Shown here piece after piece: positions 27,231-36,247 of a stretch of 54,275 bases of DNA (positions are counted from its first letter, which is position 1; every line of letters starts with the position of its first letter). Source of the DNA: CAZXEU01 sp964639665 (GTDB lineage Bacteria > Bacteroidota > Rhodothermia > Rhodothermales > Bin80); NCBI GenBank assembly GCA_964639665.1, contig CAZXEU010000029.1, forward strand, positions 1 to 54,275, read 5' to 3'. Both the position numbers and the translations under genes were made by a program. A model generated the notes under the pieces. The model was not told where the DNA came from. It saw nothing but the letters and a program-made list of their open reading frames with translations, and searched no databases.

Positions 27231-27854
27231 GTTCCGGATTTTAAGCGCTGAGAGACCGTGTTGACACCGCATCCGAGTCTGGGTGACGATCCGGCACCGG
27301 CGGCATCGGGTACGGGGTCGTGCAATCCGGTCTTGAGGGACTGAAAAAACCAGCGATTGCCTAGGTATTGCGCGGCCGCAGGCCTCTGCGTGGCCTGTTG
27401 ACCCAGCCGACGCCGGCAATTGCCCCTGGATCCGTCCTGGCACGGGGACATGCATTGGTACTTCCAACAAGCCCCACGGCGGCTACAATCAGGTCGGCGG
27501 TGTTGGGCTTGCCAGAAAACAGCGTCCTTCCACTCCGCGCATCTTCCGGCAAGAACGCAGTCAGGCCACCATTCGGATAGGCATTTCTCGATGCGTACCG
27601 CGAATGTGCTTTCAGGCGGCACGATTGAGCGTTCGGAGATCGCCTTCAAACAGCGATACGCAGTTCGCCTATTAGTACCTTGAATGAGGCACTTTGGAAA
27701 GAATGGCTCCACATCGGAGAGCTTTTGTGGACACGCTAACGGGCGGTGCTCATAGGCGGCACCTTGCTCTCGACTGTCCACGATTGCGGGATCTGACGAC
27801 CGACTGCGATACTGAGCAGCGACAACGCGTCGGCGTGCATCTGGATAGAGGATC
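27231..27854. other. Intergenic stretch between the two SLC13-type genes
   Basis: About 0.6 kb without a confident gene. Short open frames on both strands (for example minus 27361-27552, containing SGRTLFSGKPNTADLIVAA) look partly protein-like but have no motif and no ribosome binding site. The second transporter starts behind a good Shine-Dalgarno sequence, AGAGGA, six bases before its ATG. Confidence 0.45.
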
Positions 27855-29624
27855 ATGACCTTCGACATGGTATTCGTGCTGGCGGTTGCCGGGCTCGCCC
27901 TGGTCCTCTTCGCCATGGATCGAATTCGGGTCGACCAGCTTTCCATGGCGGTTCCGGTCGTGCTGTTGCTTGGGGGTGTAATCGGCCCTCGCGAAGCTTT
28001 CGCTGGCCTTTCAAGCGATGCAACGGTGACGGTTGCGGCGATGCTCGTGCTGGGTCTCGGACTCAGCAACACCGGCCTGGTATCGGCTATCGCAGTGTGG
28101 GCCCGAACAGCTCCGCTCGGCGGCAAGACGACACGGTTGTTCGCACTCTGCGTCCTGGTCGCCTTGCTCTCGCCGTTTCTCAATAACACGGCCGTTGTGA
28201 TCGTGTTTATCCCGGTCTTCCTGGCACTTGCCGAGCAGGCTGAGGAGCCCGCTTCACTGTACTTGATGCCGCTCTCGTTCATGGCCATTATGGGCGGCAC
28301 CGTCACGCTGATTGGCACTTCGACCAATCTCATCGTGCACGGAGAGGCGGTGGCCCTTGGATTCGATGAGCTGACCATGTTCTCGATTGCCCCGCTGGGA
28401 ATTATCTACCTGGTGGTTGGGACCATCTACCTTTTCACGGCCGGCCGGCGATTGATGCCTGCCAGGGAGCGCGCACCCGACTTGTCCAGGCGCTATGGCG
28501 TGCGGCGATATGTTTCGGAGCTCCGGGTTGGGCCTAAGTCGCAGGCCGTTGGACGCTCCCTTCCCGATCTGCGCTGGCAGGAGCGATTCAAGGTCACCAT
28601 CCTCGGGATAGAGCGGGACGGAATGGAGATACCACTTCCGACGTCGGATCTCGCCATTTTGGCCGGCGATATCCTGCATGCCCAGGGTGCGGTCAAGGAC
28701 CTGTTGAGATTGGTACGACGTCAGAACCTGGACAATTTGCACGAAAGCAGGAGCCTGAAAAATATCCCGGCCGGCCGGCTCGTGGAGCTCCTCGTGGGAC
28801 CGGGATCTGTGCTCGTAGGCCAGACCCTGCGCGATTTGTCTTTCGCCCAGCGATTCAATGCTACGGTCCTTGGGGTGCAACACCACAGCACTGCGTTCGC
28901 CGACCGGCTGGCGCAAAGGGAATTCTCCGTGGGGGACATGCTTCTGGTGCGGGGCAAACCCTCCGATCTTCAACTTCTTGCAGAGGAGCCGGGAATAATA
29001 CCCCTGGCCGAAATCGAGCATCCTGTCGCGAGCCGGCCTCGCGCGGCATTCGCCGCCTCCATCATGGTTGGCGTGATTGTGCTTGCCTCTACCGATGTTT
29101 TCCCCATTTCGACTGCGGCGCTTGCGGGCGCCGCTCTGATGGTGTTCACGGGATGCGTCCAGATGCGTGAAGTCTATCAGGATCTCGACTGGATGGTAGT
29201 ATTCATCATGGCAGGGCTCATTCCACTGGGACTTGCGATGGAAAGCACAGGCGCCGTAGCGTGGCTGGCCTCCGGCGTGGTCGACGCCACGTTTGTTCTG
29301 GGAGAGACGGGTATCATAGCTGCCTTTTACCTGCTTACCGCTACCATGACTGCCGTGGTCGCGAACACGGCAACCGCCGTGATGCTGACGCCCGTGGCCA
29401 TCGCTGTGGCCGAGACTACCGGGCTGAATCCCTATGCCCTTCTTGTGGCGGTCATGTTCGGCGCCTCGGCTTCCTTCGTGACCCCCTTCGGTTACAAGAC
29501 CAACGTCATGATCTACGCCGTGGGCGGATACCGCTTCATGGATTTCGTGAAAGTGGGCGGCATACTCAACTTGCTCCTGGCGCTGGTGGCCATTTTGTTC
29601 ATCCCGATAATGTGGCCGAGCTGA
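27855..29624 (+). CDS. SLC13-family transporter with two RCK_C domains
   Basis: A 589-residue paralogue of the 24861-27230 transporter with the same core: membrane helices at about 1-200 and 395-589, LNNTAVVIVFIPVFLAL with MGGTVTLIGTSTNLIVHG in the first half, and ANTATAVMLTPVAIAV with SASFVTPFGYKTNVM in the second. Here only two RCK_C domains lie between the halves (LRVGPKSQAVGRSLPDL and LLVGPGSVLVGQTLRDL mark their starts). An AGAGGA ribosome binding site supports the ATG at 27855. Anion uptake coupled to sodium or protons is the family role. Confidence 0.92.
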   Translation: MTFDMVFVLAVAGLALVLFAMDRIRVDQLSMAVPVVLLLGGVIGPREAFAGLSSDATVTVAAMLVLGLGLSNTGLVSAIAVWARTAPLGGKTTRLFALCVLVALLSPFLNNTAVVIVFIPVFLALAEQAEEPASLYLMPLSFMAIMGGTVTLIGTSTNLIVHGEAVALGFDELTMFSIAPLGIIYLVVGTIYLFTAGRRLMPARERAPDLSRRYGVRRYVSELRVGPKSQAVGRSLPDLRWQERFKVTILGIERDGMEIPLPTSDLAILAGDILHAQGAVKDLLRLVRRQNLDNLHESRSLKNIPAGRLVELLVGPGSVLVGQTLRDLSFAQRFNATVLGVQHHSTAFADRLAQREFSVGDMLLVRGKPSDLQLLAEEPGIIPLAEIEHPVASRPRAAFAASIMVGVIVLASTDVFPISTAALAGAALMVFTGCVQMREVYQDLDWMVVFIMAGLIPLGLAMESTGAVAWLASGVVDATFVLGETGIIAAFYLLTATMTAVVANTATAVMLTPVAIAVAETTGLNPYALLVAVMFGASASFVTPFGYKTNVMIYAVGGYRFMDFVKVGGILNLLLALVAILFIPIMWPS

Positions 29625-29995
29625 GATTCGGGGGATCTTCGGGCAGTCCGGACGCGGTTAGCCGCTTGTGCGGCGCGGCCTCTAGGCGTGCGCGCAATGC
29701 CGCTTCTTCCAGTTAACCGCCCCTTCCCGCAATGAAGGCGGTGCCGGGCCGCCGTCCTTCGTGAACTACGGGGCTCGAGCTACGGCTCTCGTGTCCGAAT
29801 ACCCGCGGCATATTGCGCCGCCCCGAAGGCAGATTCCCGACTCATCCGGCTATAAGGCCTTTCGGCTTCAGTGACTATCGACGGCATTCGGGCTTTGTCT
29901 TGGCCGCAGGAATTGAACAGGAGTCGGGGCCAACCCTCGGATACCTGCCGCAGAACGCAGAAGCCCCGGCAGCAGCTACAAACAGGGTGCCGCGC
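29625..29995. other. Intergenic segment between convergent genes
   Basis: About 370 bases between the second SLC13 gene and the convergent TlpA-type gene. A possible stem, ACCGCC (near 29717) with GGCGGT (near 29738), is present, but no T-run follows it on either strand, so it is not called a terminator. Nothing else stands out. Confidence 0.4.
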
Positions 29996-31669
29996 CTACC
30001 GGGCGCCTTCGTGCGCGGCAGCAACGGCGTCCAAGAGCTTGCCGTCTCGCAGATCTTCGTCGATCGCCAGAATAATGCCGTTCCCGTCTACAAGAATCGG
30101 CCTCGGGAAGCTGGTTATCTCAAACAGGTCTCTGACAGAATTGTCGTCCTCCCGGGCCACGCGGGTATGAAGCCAAGGCATGGGATACCGGTCTTCCCGA
30201 AACTGCTCGATATCCACAGGGTCATCAAGAAATGCAACGCTGACGATTTCGAATCCGGATTCGTGGTACTCATCGTACGCCTCGTTCAGGTGCGGTATTT
30301 CCTCGATACAAGGCGCACACCATGTGCCCCAAAAATCGAGCAGATACACCTGGCCTCGAAGACCTGCATTCGTGAATGTGACGCCGGGATCATCAAACGA
30401 AACAAAAGAAAACTGAGGCACCGGATTACCTGCCTGCAACCTTCTTTCCGGATCGAAGTCGCGACGCGCAAGCTCTGCCTGCCGCGTATCGGCATGCGAA
30501 TCCTGGAGGATGGAATAGTACAGCCATTTTGTCTTCTCATCCTCCTCGCTGTTTGCGTAATACAGCCCATGGTAGAGAAACTGCGCCCGGACATCCGGAT
30601 CGGGATGGTCCTCGGTCACACGCCGCACGTAGTTGCTCAGCAATTCCCTGCCCTTCAGTTTGCGGGAGATCTGGTACATGATGTTGGATGCGCCGACCGG
30701 ACTCCAGGCTTCATAAGACCAGAGCGGCGAATCCGCCGGAATGGTTTCAAGGGCTTCGCGGGCAAAGCGCCTGCCACCACCGCCGAAAGGGAATACGGGC
30801 GGCAGCTCGTCGAAGTAGCGCAGTAGATACCACTGCCGGACTAGGGGATCTCGCTCATCTGCAATCTGCTTCCTGATGGCTCTTCGTTCCCGGCTTCCAA
30901 CGACAATGTACTGGACTGCATTGCCGGTGCCCCCGATCCGACGCTCCCGTTCCTCAATGTCGAGGTAGACATTGGCAATCCTCGCGATCACGGGTGGATC
31001 GGAAGAGACCGACAGGCCAGCCTCGTGCTGAGGGAGAGCCGAAACATCAAACGTGATGTCCACAAAAGAATCACCTCCCACATCCACGACGCTGAAGTAA
31101 TCACCTTCAGTGCCCCAGAAGGGACCCGAATCATCAAAGACAATCCGGTCCTGCTCCGTGCCCGCCGTCATCTTGTCCGTGCTAAACTCGGAAGCCTTGG
31201 AACCATATCGAATACGGTAAGCCAGTGTATCGGCATAGGCATTCAGGCGGACAGCATACGTCCCGTTAGGCCGACGCTGCATCAGCACTGCTTCATCAGA
31301 CGTAGCCAAGGCCGCGTATAGCGTATCAGGCGACATAGCAAACGGGTTCGCCCGAAGCCGGATATGCAGCGCCACCTTGTCCTGATCCGTTAGGATGAGG
31401 GGCATTTCCTGGGTCTCGTGATGCACTCCGGTCGCGTACAGGCCGTATCCTCCCGGTTCATCCAGCGTGAAGGCGAAGTGCCCGGCACTATCCACCGGGA
31501 CTACCAGGCTCGTGTCACGCGGGCCGTTCTGAATGACGAGGCGGGCAGCGACCATAGGATCGCCGTCCCCCTGAAGAAGAGTCCCAGTTAGGTCAATCTG
31601 AGCAAATGCGATCGCCGGTGACGCCAGCAGGCTAGCAGCCGCCAGGCGAGTGAAGGAAAGCCTCATCAT
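29996..31669 (-). CDS. Secreted TlpA-type thioredoxin-domain protein
   Basis: The product (557 residues from the ATG at 31669) begins with a signal peptide (LAAASLLASPAIAFAQ). A long N-terminal region of about 400 residues contains beta-rich DUF4369-like and helical parts. The C-terminal 140 residues are a TlpA/thioredoxin domain: RGQVYLLDFWGTWCAPC with the WCxxC redox motif, EEIPHLNEAYDEY, and the cis-proline region ITSFPRPILVDGNG. Such proteins reduce or isomerise disulfides or mature cytochromes in the periplasm. A TTG or ATG up to 31711 would add residues rich in Cys before the signal peptide and is not favoured. A gap of 241 bases separates it from the anti-sigma gene upstream. Confidence 0.88.
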   Translation of the reverse strand: MMRLSFTRLAAASLLASPAIAFAQIDLTGTLLQGDGDPMVAARLVIQNGPRDTSLVVPVDSAGHFAFTLDEPGGYGLYATGVHHETQEMPLILTDQDKVALHIRLRANPFAMSPDTLYAALATSDEAVLMQRRPNGTYAVRLNAYADTLAYRIRYGSKASEFSTDKMTAGTEQDRIVFDDSGPFWGTEGDYFSVVDVGGDSFVDITFDVSALPQHEAGLSVSSDPPVIARIANVYLDIEERERRIGGTGNAVQYIVVGSRERRAIRKQIADERDPLVRQWYLLRYFDELPPVFPFGGGGRRFAREALETIPADSPLWSYEAWSPVGASNIMYQISRKLKGRELLSNYVRRVTEDHPDPDVRAQFLYHGLYYANSEEDEKTKWLYYSILQDSHADTRQAELARRDFDPERRLQAGNPVPQFSFVSFDDPGVTFTNAGLRGQVYLLDFWGTWCAPCIEEIPHLNEAYDEYHESGFEIVSVAFLDDPVDIEQFREDRYPMPWLHTRVAREDDNSVRDLFEITSFPRPILVDGNGIILAIDEDLRDGKLLDAVAAAHEGAR

Positions 31670-31910
31670 GGTGCGGCAAAGTACTTCCGTCGAATGGCAA
31701 CTGCACGCCAAGGGCCCGAAGGCATACGAATGACAAGCGTCCGCCTCCCTGAACCAAGGGATTAGTCAAATTCAAACTCCGGCGAAAGGAGTGCATTTCA
31801 CACTGCGGGTCAACCAGGCTAGTCACGGGCTCGGTAGCCAGATTAGTATACCGGAGCCCGCGCGCAATTGTTACGTGGAAGAGCGCACGGTTCAGCGCCG
31901 TGTCTTCCGA

Positions 31911-33566
31911 TCACTTGAGGAGCTGCCCGCCAAGGCGCACAATCGCAACGCGCTGCAATTTGTCAGCATACGTAAATACTCCGATCGCCAGCGAATCGCT
32001 GAAGCGCATGGCCCCGAAGCCATCCGGGAACACGATCCTCTGAAAGCCCGGGCTTCTGCTTGTCAAGGAGACGCTCCGCCAGAGCCGCCCGTAGCCCAGC
32101 GCGTGATGCGAACCGTCAAACTCCTGAATCCATACCCGGCCGGCTGAGCAGCGAACGTCGATGCCAAGGGGAGTCTCCGCCGGCAAGTGCTCGCCCACTT
32201 GAGCCAGCAATCCTTCGGCAGCACGGTCAACCTCTGCGTCGCTGATGCCATCCTGCTTGAATTCCAGAAGGATAGCAGCACGGAGATATGCCAGGTATTC
32301 CTCACGCGAGAACGGTCGTCCGGTCCATGGCAGCTGGATCCGGACCGGTTCTCCGGAATGTTCGGGGGCATAAAGAAGAAGGCTGCGATCCACTGGGTCA
32401 AGGACCGCCACGCGTCCGTCCGGACAACGGTCCCACAAGGGCACCGGGGCAGGCCCTATGGCAGAGACGTGGTCTGCAGCTCCGGCAAGGTCCCTGGCGA
32501 AGTCTACGAGCACCCGCGGCTCCGCCCTTCCATCCTCCACGCGCAGGACCCTGCCATTCCAGAAACCCCCGGCCCCTGAAATTCCGCCGGGATACGCGGC
32601 AAGTATGTGCCCAGCGCCCTCTACCACAACTCGAAACGGGTCCCCGAACGACACGCCCCGGATATCCGCCCTCACGAAACCTTCCACCGCGAATGGAGCT
32701 GGTGATGAAGCCATGAAATCGCCCTTCTGATCAAACGTCAAGAGCGAGCGAGTGCCAAAATCCCAAACCACTACGTCACCCGCAGTTGGTGCATCTGTCA
32801 GCGCCCAGGGATTTGTGAGTTCTCCCGGCCCCTTGCCGTTGGCCCCGAATTCACCAAGCATGCGACCGTATCTGTCATATCCACGGAGGTAGGGTGCTTC
32901 TGCTGTGAGCACCCAGATACCCCCGTCAGATTCGAGAATGTCGCGCACGTCCCACAGCTTCTGGCCTTCCTCAAACACATGAAGCGCCGTCGAGGGTAAT
33001 TCCACCGTTGATATGCCAGAATCAGCCGGAGCGCAGGATCCGACAAGAATAGATCCCAAACCAAGCAGCGGGAGCGCCGGAGATCGCAGCGAGAAGCGCC
33101 TTTGCAGGAGCAGGCTGACCAGCGCAGCAGCAGAGGCCACGGCGAATGCCAATACTGGCGCCGGGGGCGCTGCCGCAGGAGGCGCCATGGTCCAAGAACC
33201 TCCCATCACCAATAGTAGGCCTGATCCCAGTGTCGCTGTGCATGCGGCAAAGCCCGCAAACATACCGAACCGCTCGCGCCATGCATTTGCTGAGACGGGC
33301 TCATTCTCCTCGTCCTGCAGAGCTAGCATGATCGCATCTACCCCTGACTCCGGCAGTGGGGAATCGGAAGAGCCAATTTGCCTGATCGCGCTTACCAGGC
33401 GCAGGAGCTCTATTGTTTCCTGGCCGCGGGCTACGCTGGTATTGTCGGCTTCCTGCTCCACCTCACCGTCCACAACAGCCGAGACTAGCCGATCGGTCGC
33501 GTTCGCGTCCATCCCGGCGTCCACGGCAGATCGCCTCAGGAGCAGTGTGCGCATTCTCTTGATCAT
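31911..33566 (-). CDS. Anti-sigma-like protein fused to a six-bladed beta-propeller
   Basis: A 551-residue composite. Residues 25-65 look like the cytoplasmic part of an anti-sigma factor (RLVSAVVDGEVE, then a helical segment), without the Zn-binding HxxxCxxC. Membrane helices follow at about 102-122 and 136-155. The third hydrophobic segment, PLLGLGSILVGSC, ends in a lipobox-like Cys178. Residues 200-551 match six-bladed propeller lipoproteins: IWVL...YDRYGRMLGEFGANGKGPGEL and later repeats. It follows the ECF sigma gene by 17 bases. A GTG at Val143 could start a separate lipoprotein, so one fused protein or two overlapping products are both possible. Confidence 0.72.
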   Translation of the reverse strand: MIKRMRTLLLRRSAVDAGMDANATDRLVSAVVDGEVEQEADNTSVARGQETIELLRLVSAIRQIGSSDSPLPESGVDAIMLALQDEENEPVSANAWRERFGMFAGFAACTATLGSGLLLVMGGSWTMAPPAAAPPAPVLAFAVASAAALVSLLLQRRFSLRSPALPLLGLGSILVGSCAPADSGISTVELPSTALHVFEEGQKLWDVRDILESDGGIWVLTAEAPYLRGYDRYGRMLGEFGANGKGPGELTNPWALTDAPTAGDVVVWDFGTRSLLTFDQKGDFMASSPAPFAVEGFVRADIRGVSFGDPFRVVVEGAGHILAAYPGGISGAGGFWNGRVLRVEDGRAEPRVLVDFARDLAGAADHVSAIGPAPVPLWDRCPDGRVAVLDPVDRSLLLYAPEHSGEPVRIQLPWTGRPFSREEYLAYLRAAILLEFKQDGISDAEVDRAAEGLLAQVGEHLPAETPLGIDVRCSAGRVWIQEFDGSHHALGYGRLWRSVSLTSRSPGFQRIVFPDGFGAMRFSDSLAIGVFTYADKLQRVAIVRLGGQLLK

Positions 33567-33583
33567 CTTTTTCCGTGTTAGTG

Positions 33584-34144
33584 TTACTGAATCCTCTCGG
33601 CGAGGCCGCTCATTCGGCGCAGCTTCTTTAGTCCCCGGTGAACAAGCGAGCGTACCGACGCCTCTTTCACATCCAGGATGTGTGCAACTTCTGCCGTTTT
33701 CCTGCCCTCGATGATCCTGAGCACTATGGCATCGCGCTCCCGGGCAGTAAGGCGTTCGAGCGCTGCATAGAGGGCCGCTGCCTGCTGCCGGTGAATGTGC
33801 ACCTCCGCCGGTCCGGAGCCGGAGTCTTGCAGGTCGCCGATATCATCAAGGCGGACCGGCCTTACGCCGCGTCCTTTGCGAGCCTCCATCCTGCAGACAT
33901 TCCTGCATACTGCCAAAGCCCAGCCGAGAAATGACCCGGTCCCTGAAAAGCGGGCGCGCTTTTGGTATATGTGAATCCAGCTGGCTTGCAGCAGATCGGC
34001 CGCGTGCGCATCATCCCGCGCGTAATTGCGGACTAGGTGGAGCAGGCGCGGCGACATTTCCCGCACCAGTTTCCGGAAAAGCGCATGGTCTCCGGCGTAT
34101 AACAGCTCGTGGTCAACGGTCGCCATGCCAGCGTGGGGGTTCAT
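33584..34144 (-). CDS. ECF-type RNA polymerase sigma factor
   Basis: A 186-residue sigma-70 family protein with the two ECF domains. Region 2 is visible as MSPRLLHLVRNYARDDAHAADLLQASW then FSGTGSFLGWALAVCRNVC, and region 4 as ALERLTARERDAIVLRIIEGRKTAEVAHILDVKEASVRSLVHRGLKKLR, a helix-turn-helix that reads the -35 element. Its ATG overlaps the stop of the membrane-protein gene upstream (ATGA), and the anti-sigma-like gene follows 17 bases downstream, so it is very probably held inactive by that protein. An internal ATG at residue 7 is an alternative start. Confidence 0.93.
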   Translation of the reverse strand: MNPHAGMATVDHELLYAGDHALFRKLVREMSPRLLHLVRNYARDDAHAADLLQASWIHIYQKRARFSGTGSFLGWALAVCRNVCRMEARKGRGVRPVRLDDIGDLQDSGSGPAEVHIHRQQAAALYAALERLTARERDAIVLRIIEGRKTAEVAHILDVKEASVRSLVHRGLKKLRRMSGLAERIQ

Positions 34145-34878
34145 CGGGCTCCGCTTTGCCTCAGGCGCGTGACTCCGATGAGGATCCCGGCAAGTGCAAG
34201 CGGCAGACAGAGCGGGAGCAAGAGTAGCAGGCCTTCCCAGGCTCCGTTGTATGCAACCAATTCGCTTGCAAGTATCGCTGGAATCCAGAAGGATATCATG
34301 AGCAGACCGCCTGCAAGCCAGCGGGCAGCATAGCGGCTCCAGGAAGACATTGCGCGAGAAAGTCGGCCGGTCGATTCCCCCAGTGCGGCCGCCACGATGA
34401 CGAAGGCCGCGTTGGCCATCGGCACGTAGAACTGCACCAGCACATTGCCTGCCCTGCGCAAATGGCGCGCGGCATCAGCGCCTGATGAAGCTTCAGCGGC
34501 TGCTTGTTCGGCCCTTGCAACATGGAGCAGGGAGGCGGGGAATCCCCAGTTCGAGCCGGTCCACCCGGCGAGCATAGGCTCTACGAGTGCGCCAAAGCCG
34601 TACGCTGCAAGCGACAATCCGAAGAGTAGTGCCCAGTTGCGACGCGCAGACCCGGCTCCAGATGTCCCCCAAAAGCCGAATCCGTGCATGGCACTGGCAA
34701 ACACGGCTGGAGGGAGAACGAGCGCAACGAAACCCGGAAGATTCTCGGCCAACATGCCAAGGAATCGCGCGACAGGATCGGGCTGGCCCCAAAAGTGGGT
34801 TGCGGAGTAAACGACAAAAACTGTCAGCAGGGCAGCTACCCAATGTCCGGCGCGTCGGAGGAATTCGTATCGGGTCAT
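34141..34878 (-). CDS. Polytopic membrane protein of the sigma-factor operon
   Basis: Unrecognised. The product (245 residues from the ATG at 34878) has about six hydrophobic helices: near 10-30, 45-70, 85-105, 150-175, 185-210 and 215-235. It has no signal peptide and no conserved catalytic motif. An open frame from a TTG at 34938 would add 20 residues. It is directly upstream of, and overlaps, the ECF sigma gene, so it may take part in sensing or be a target of the same regulon. Function unknown. Confidence 0.6.
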   Translation of the reverse strand: MTRYEFLRRAGHWVAALLTVFVVYSATHFWGQPDPVARFLGMLAENLPGFVALVLPPAVFASAMHGFGFWGTSGAGSARRNWALLFGLSLAAYGFGALVEPMLAGWTGSNWGFPASLLHVARAEQAAAEASSGADAARHLRRAGNVLVQFYVPMANAAFVIVAAALGESTGRLSRAMSSWSRYAARWLAGGLLMISFWIPAILASELVAYNGAWEGLLLLLPLCLPLALAGILIGVTRLRQSGAR

Positions 34879-35492
34879 CTGCTCATTCGTGCGGCAATGG
34901 TGAATGGCTTGTTCCAAGCTCACGTTGTCTATTTGCAACTACTATAGAGATGCCAAATCTGGCTGGTGCGTTGCAAGTCGCCAGGATACCCGCACAATAA
35001 GCCTTGCACGAAATGGCTGGTCTCCTTGACGCGTGCCTGCCGAAGGCTACGAGGATTGGCACATGCCCGGCTGAGCTCCGGAACGAGCCCGTTTGGATCG
35101 ATGAGCGCTGGCGCTACCGGGCCCCCTACGGCGTGGAGCTGGCTACGTAGTCGAATTAATGGGGCCTGCAGCACATTGGCAGCTTTTGGACTGGACGTTG
35201 GCCCATTCCGGCTACCTACGATGCGACAGTTTCCGAGCCCCCTACACCAGGCCTATTAGCCAGGCAGAAGCAGCCCACCCACGTTTGGCCTGATCCATGC
35301 ATTCAGGAGCGGGGCGCGCGGAACCGGCTCCAGGCTGGCGTGCCACGTAAGGTCAGGATTTGTCGCGGACCCGCATAGCAGCCCCGGTCTAACCACGCGC
35401 GTCCACGATTCAATCGGCCTTCGGCCCTTGGCCACGCCGCGTCCCGACCTGAACAACACGAGAGAGATGCGCTTCTTCGTCCGGACCCAGAA
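34879..35492. other. Intergenic segment upstream of the sigma-factor operon
   Basis: About 0.6 kb that should include the promoter of the sigma operon. Short open frames exist on both strands. One, plus 35013-35150, reads as a plausible peptide (AELRNEPVWIDERWRYRAPYG) but is only 45 codons with no partner. I see no transposon, RNA or clear promoter. Confidence 0.4.
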
Positions 35493-36179
35493 CTAGAATT
35501 CAAACGCAACGCCCAGGTGAGGAACAAGCAAATCGGTCGCAGATCGCTCCGTGTCAAACGTCAACGTTCCCCCGGTCCGCATGATGGCGCCTTCAGTCAG
35601 GTACTCGGCCGAGCCGCCCACCAGATACCTGAAGCCCAGACCGACTCGGACCGTCCCCTCCTGCGACTGATGTACCCGGATCTTCAGTCCTGCCCCGATG
35701 CCATAACTGAGCGCCGCATCGTCAAAGTTCTTGGTAGAGGCAATTCGCTCATCCTCGCTGCCCCGATCGTCCTCTACGGTGGTTTCCGTGAACAGGTAAT
35801 TGAATCCCAGAAGGCCGTCCAGGTAGGGCTGCACGCGACTCCGGGGCGGCTGTAGACGGAGCACCAGATGGCCGGAAGCTATGTTGTTGTTTGTCTCGAC
35901 CTCCACCGTCACGTCAGGGATCGTCAGACTGAACGGTACGTGGCGGCGCTCGACCCCGTAAACCAGGAAGGTCCCCGTCAGGCCGACCACCAGGGGAGTG
36001 CCCTCCAGGCCAACGCCGCCAAACATGGTAATCCCAAACCCGGGGTTGGTAACGTGGTCACTGAATTCGCCCTGGGGAAGTCCCAGGGCAAAGTCGACGC
36101 TGAACTCCGGGCGAACTTGTGCAGAGCTGCCTGCGGCCAGACCGCAGCAAAGAACGGAAATGGCGATAAATCTGTGCAT
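35493..36179 (-). CDS. Small outer-membrane beta-barrel protein
   Basis: The product (228 residues from the ATG at 36179) has a signal peptide (LCCGLAAGSSAQ) and then alternating strands with glycine turns, such as FGITMFGGVGLEGTPLVVGLTGTFLVYG and GIGAGLKIRVHQ, ending in an aromatic C-terminus (LGVAFEF). This is the pattern of small OmpA/OmpW-sized barrels in Bacteroidota-like bacteria. In-frame ATGs at 36203 and 36236 would place extra residues before the signal. No specific family could be named. Confidence 0.78.
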   Translation of the reverse strand: MHRFIAISVLCCGLAAGSSAQVRPEFSVDFALGLPQGEFSDHVTNPGFGITMFGGVGLEGTPLVVGLTGTFLVYGVERRHVPFSLTIPDVTVEVETNNNIASGHLVLRLQPPRSRVQPYLDGLLGFNYLFTETTVEDDRGSEDERIASTKNFDDAALSYGIGAGLKIRVHQSQEGTVRVGLGFRYLVGGSAEYLTEGAIMRTGGTLTFDTERSATDLLVPHLGVAFEF

Positions 36180-36247
36180 GTCGCGAATTGGATGTCGATG
36201 CATGTGGTTACGCCATTGCCGCCGCGAAACGTGCAAAAGTATTGCAT

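Noticed and set aside
27203..28378. Minus-strand open frame of about 390 codons across the start of the second SLC13 gene
   Set aside because: It is antisense to a clear transporter with a good ribosome binding site; the product is rich in Ser/Arg/Thr and has no motif.
29717..29743. Stem ACCGCC/GGCGGT as a terminator
   Set aside because: No T-run on either strand follows the stem.
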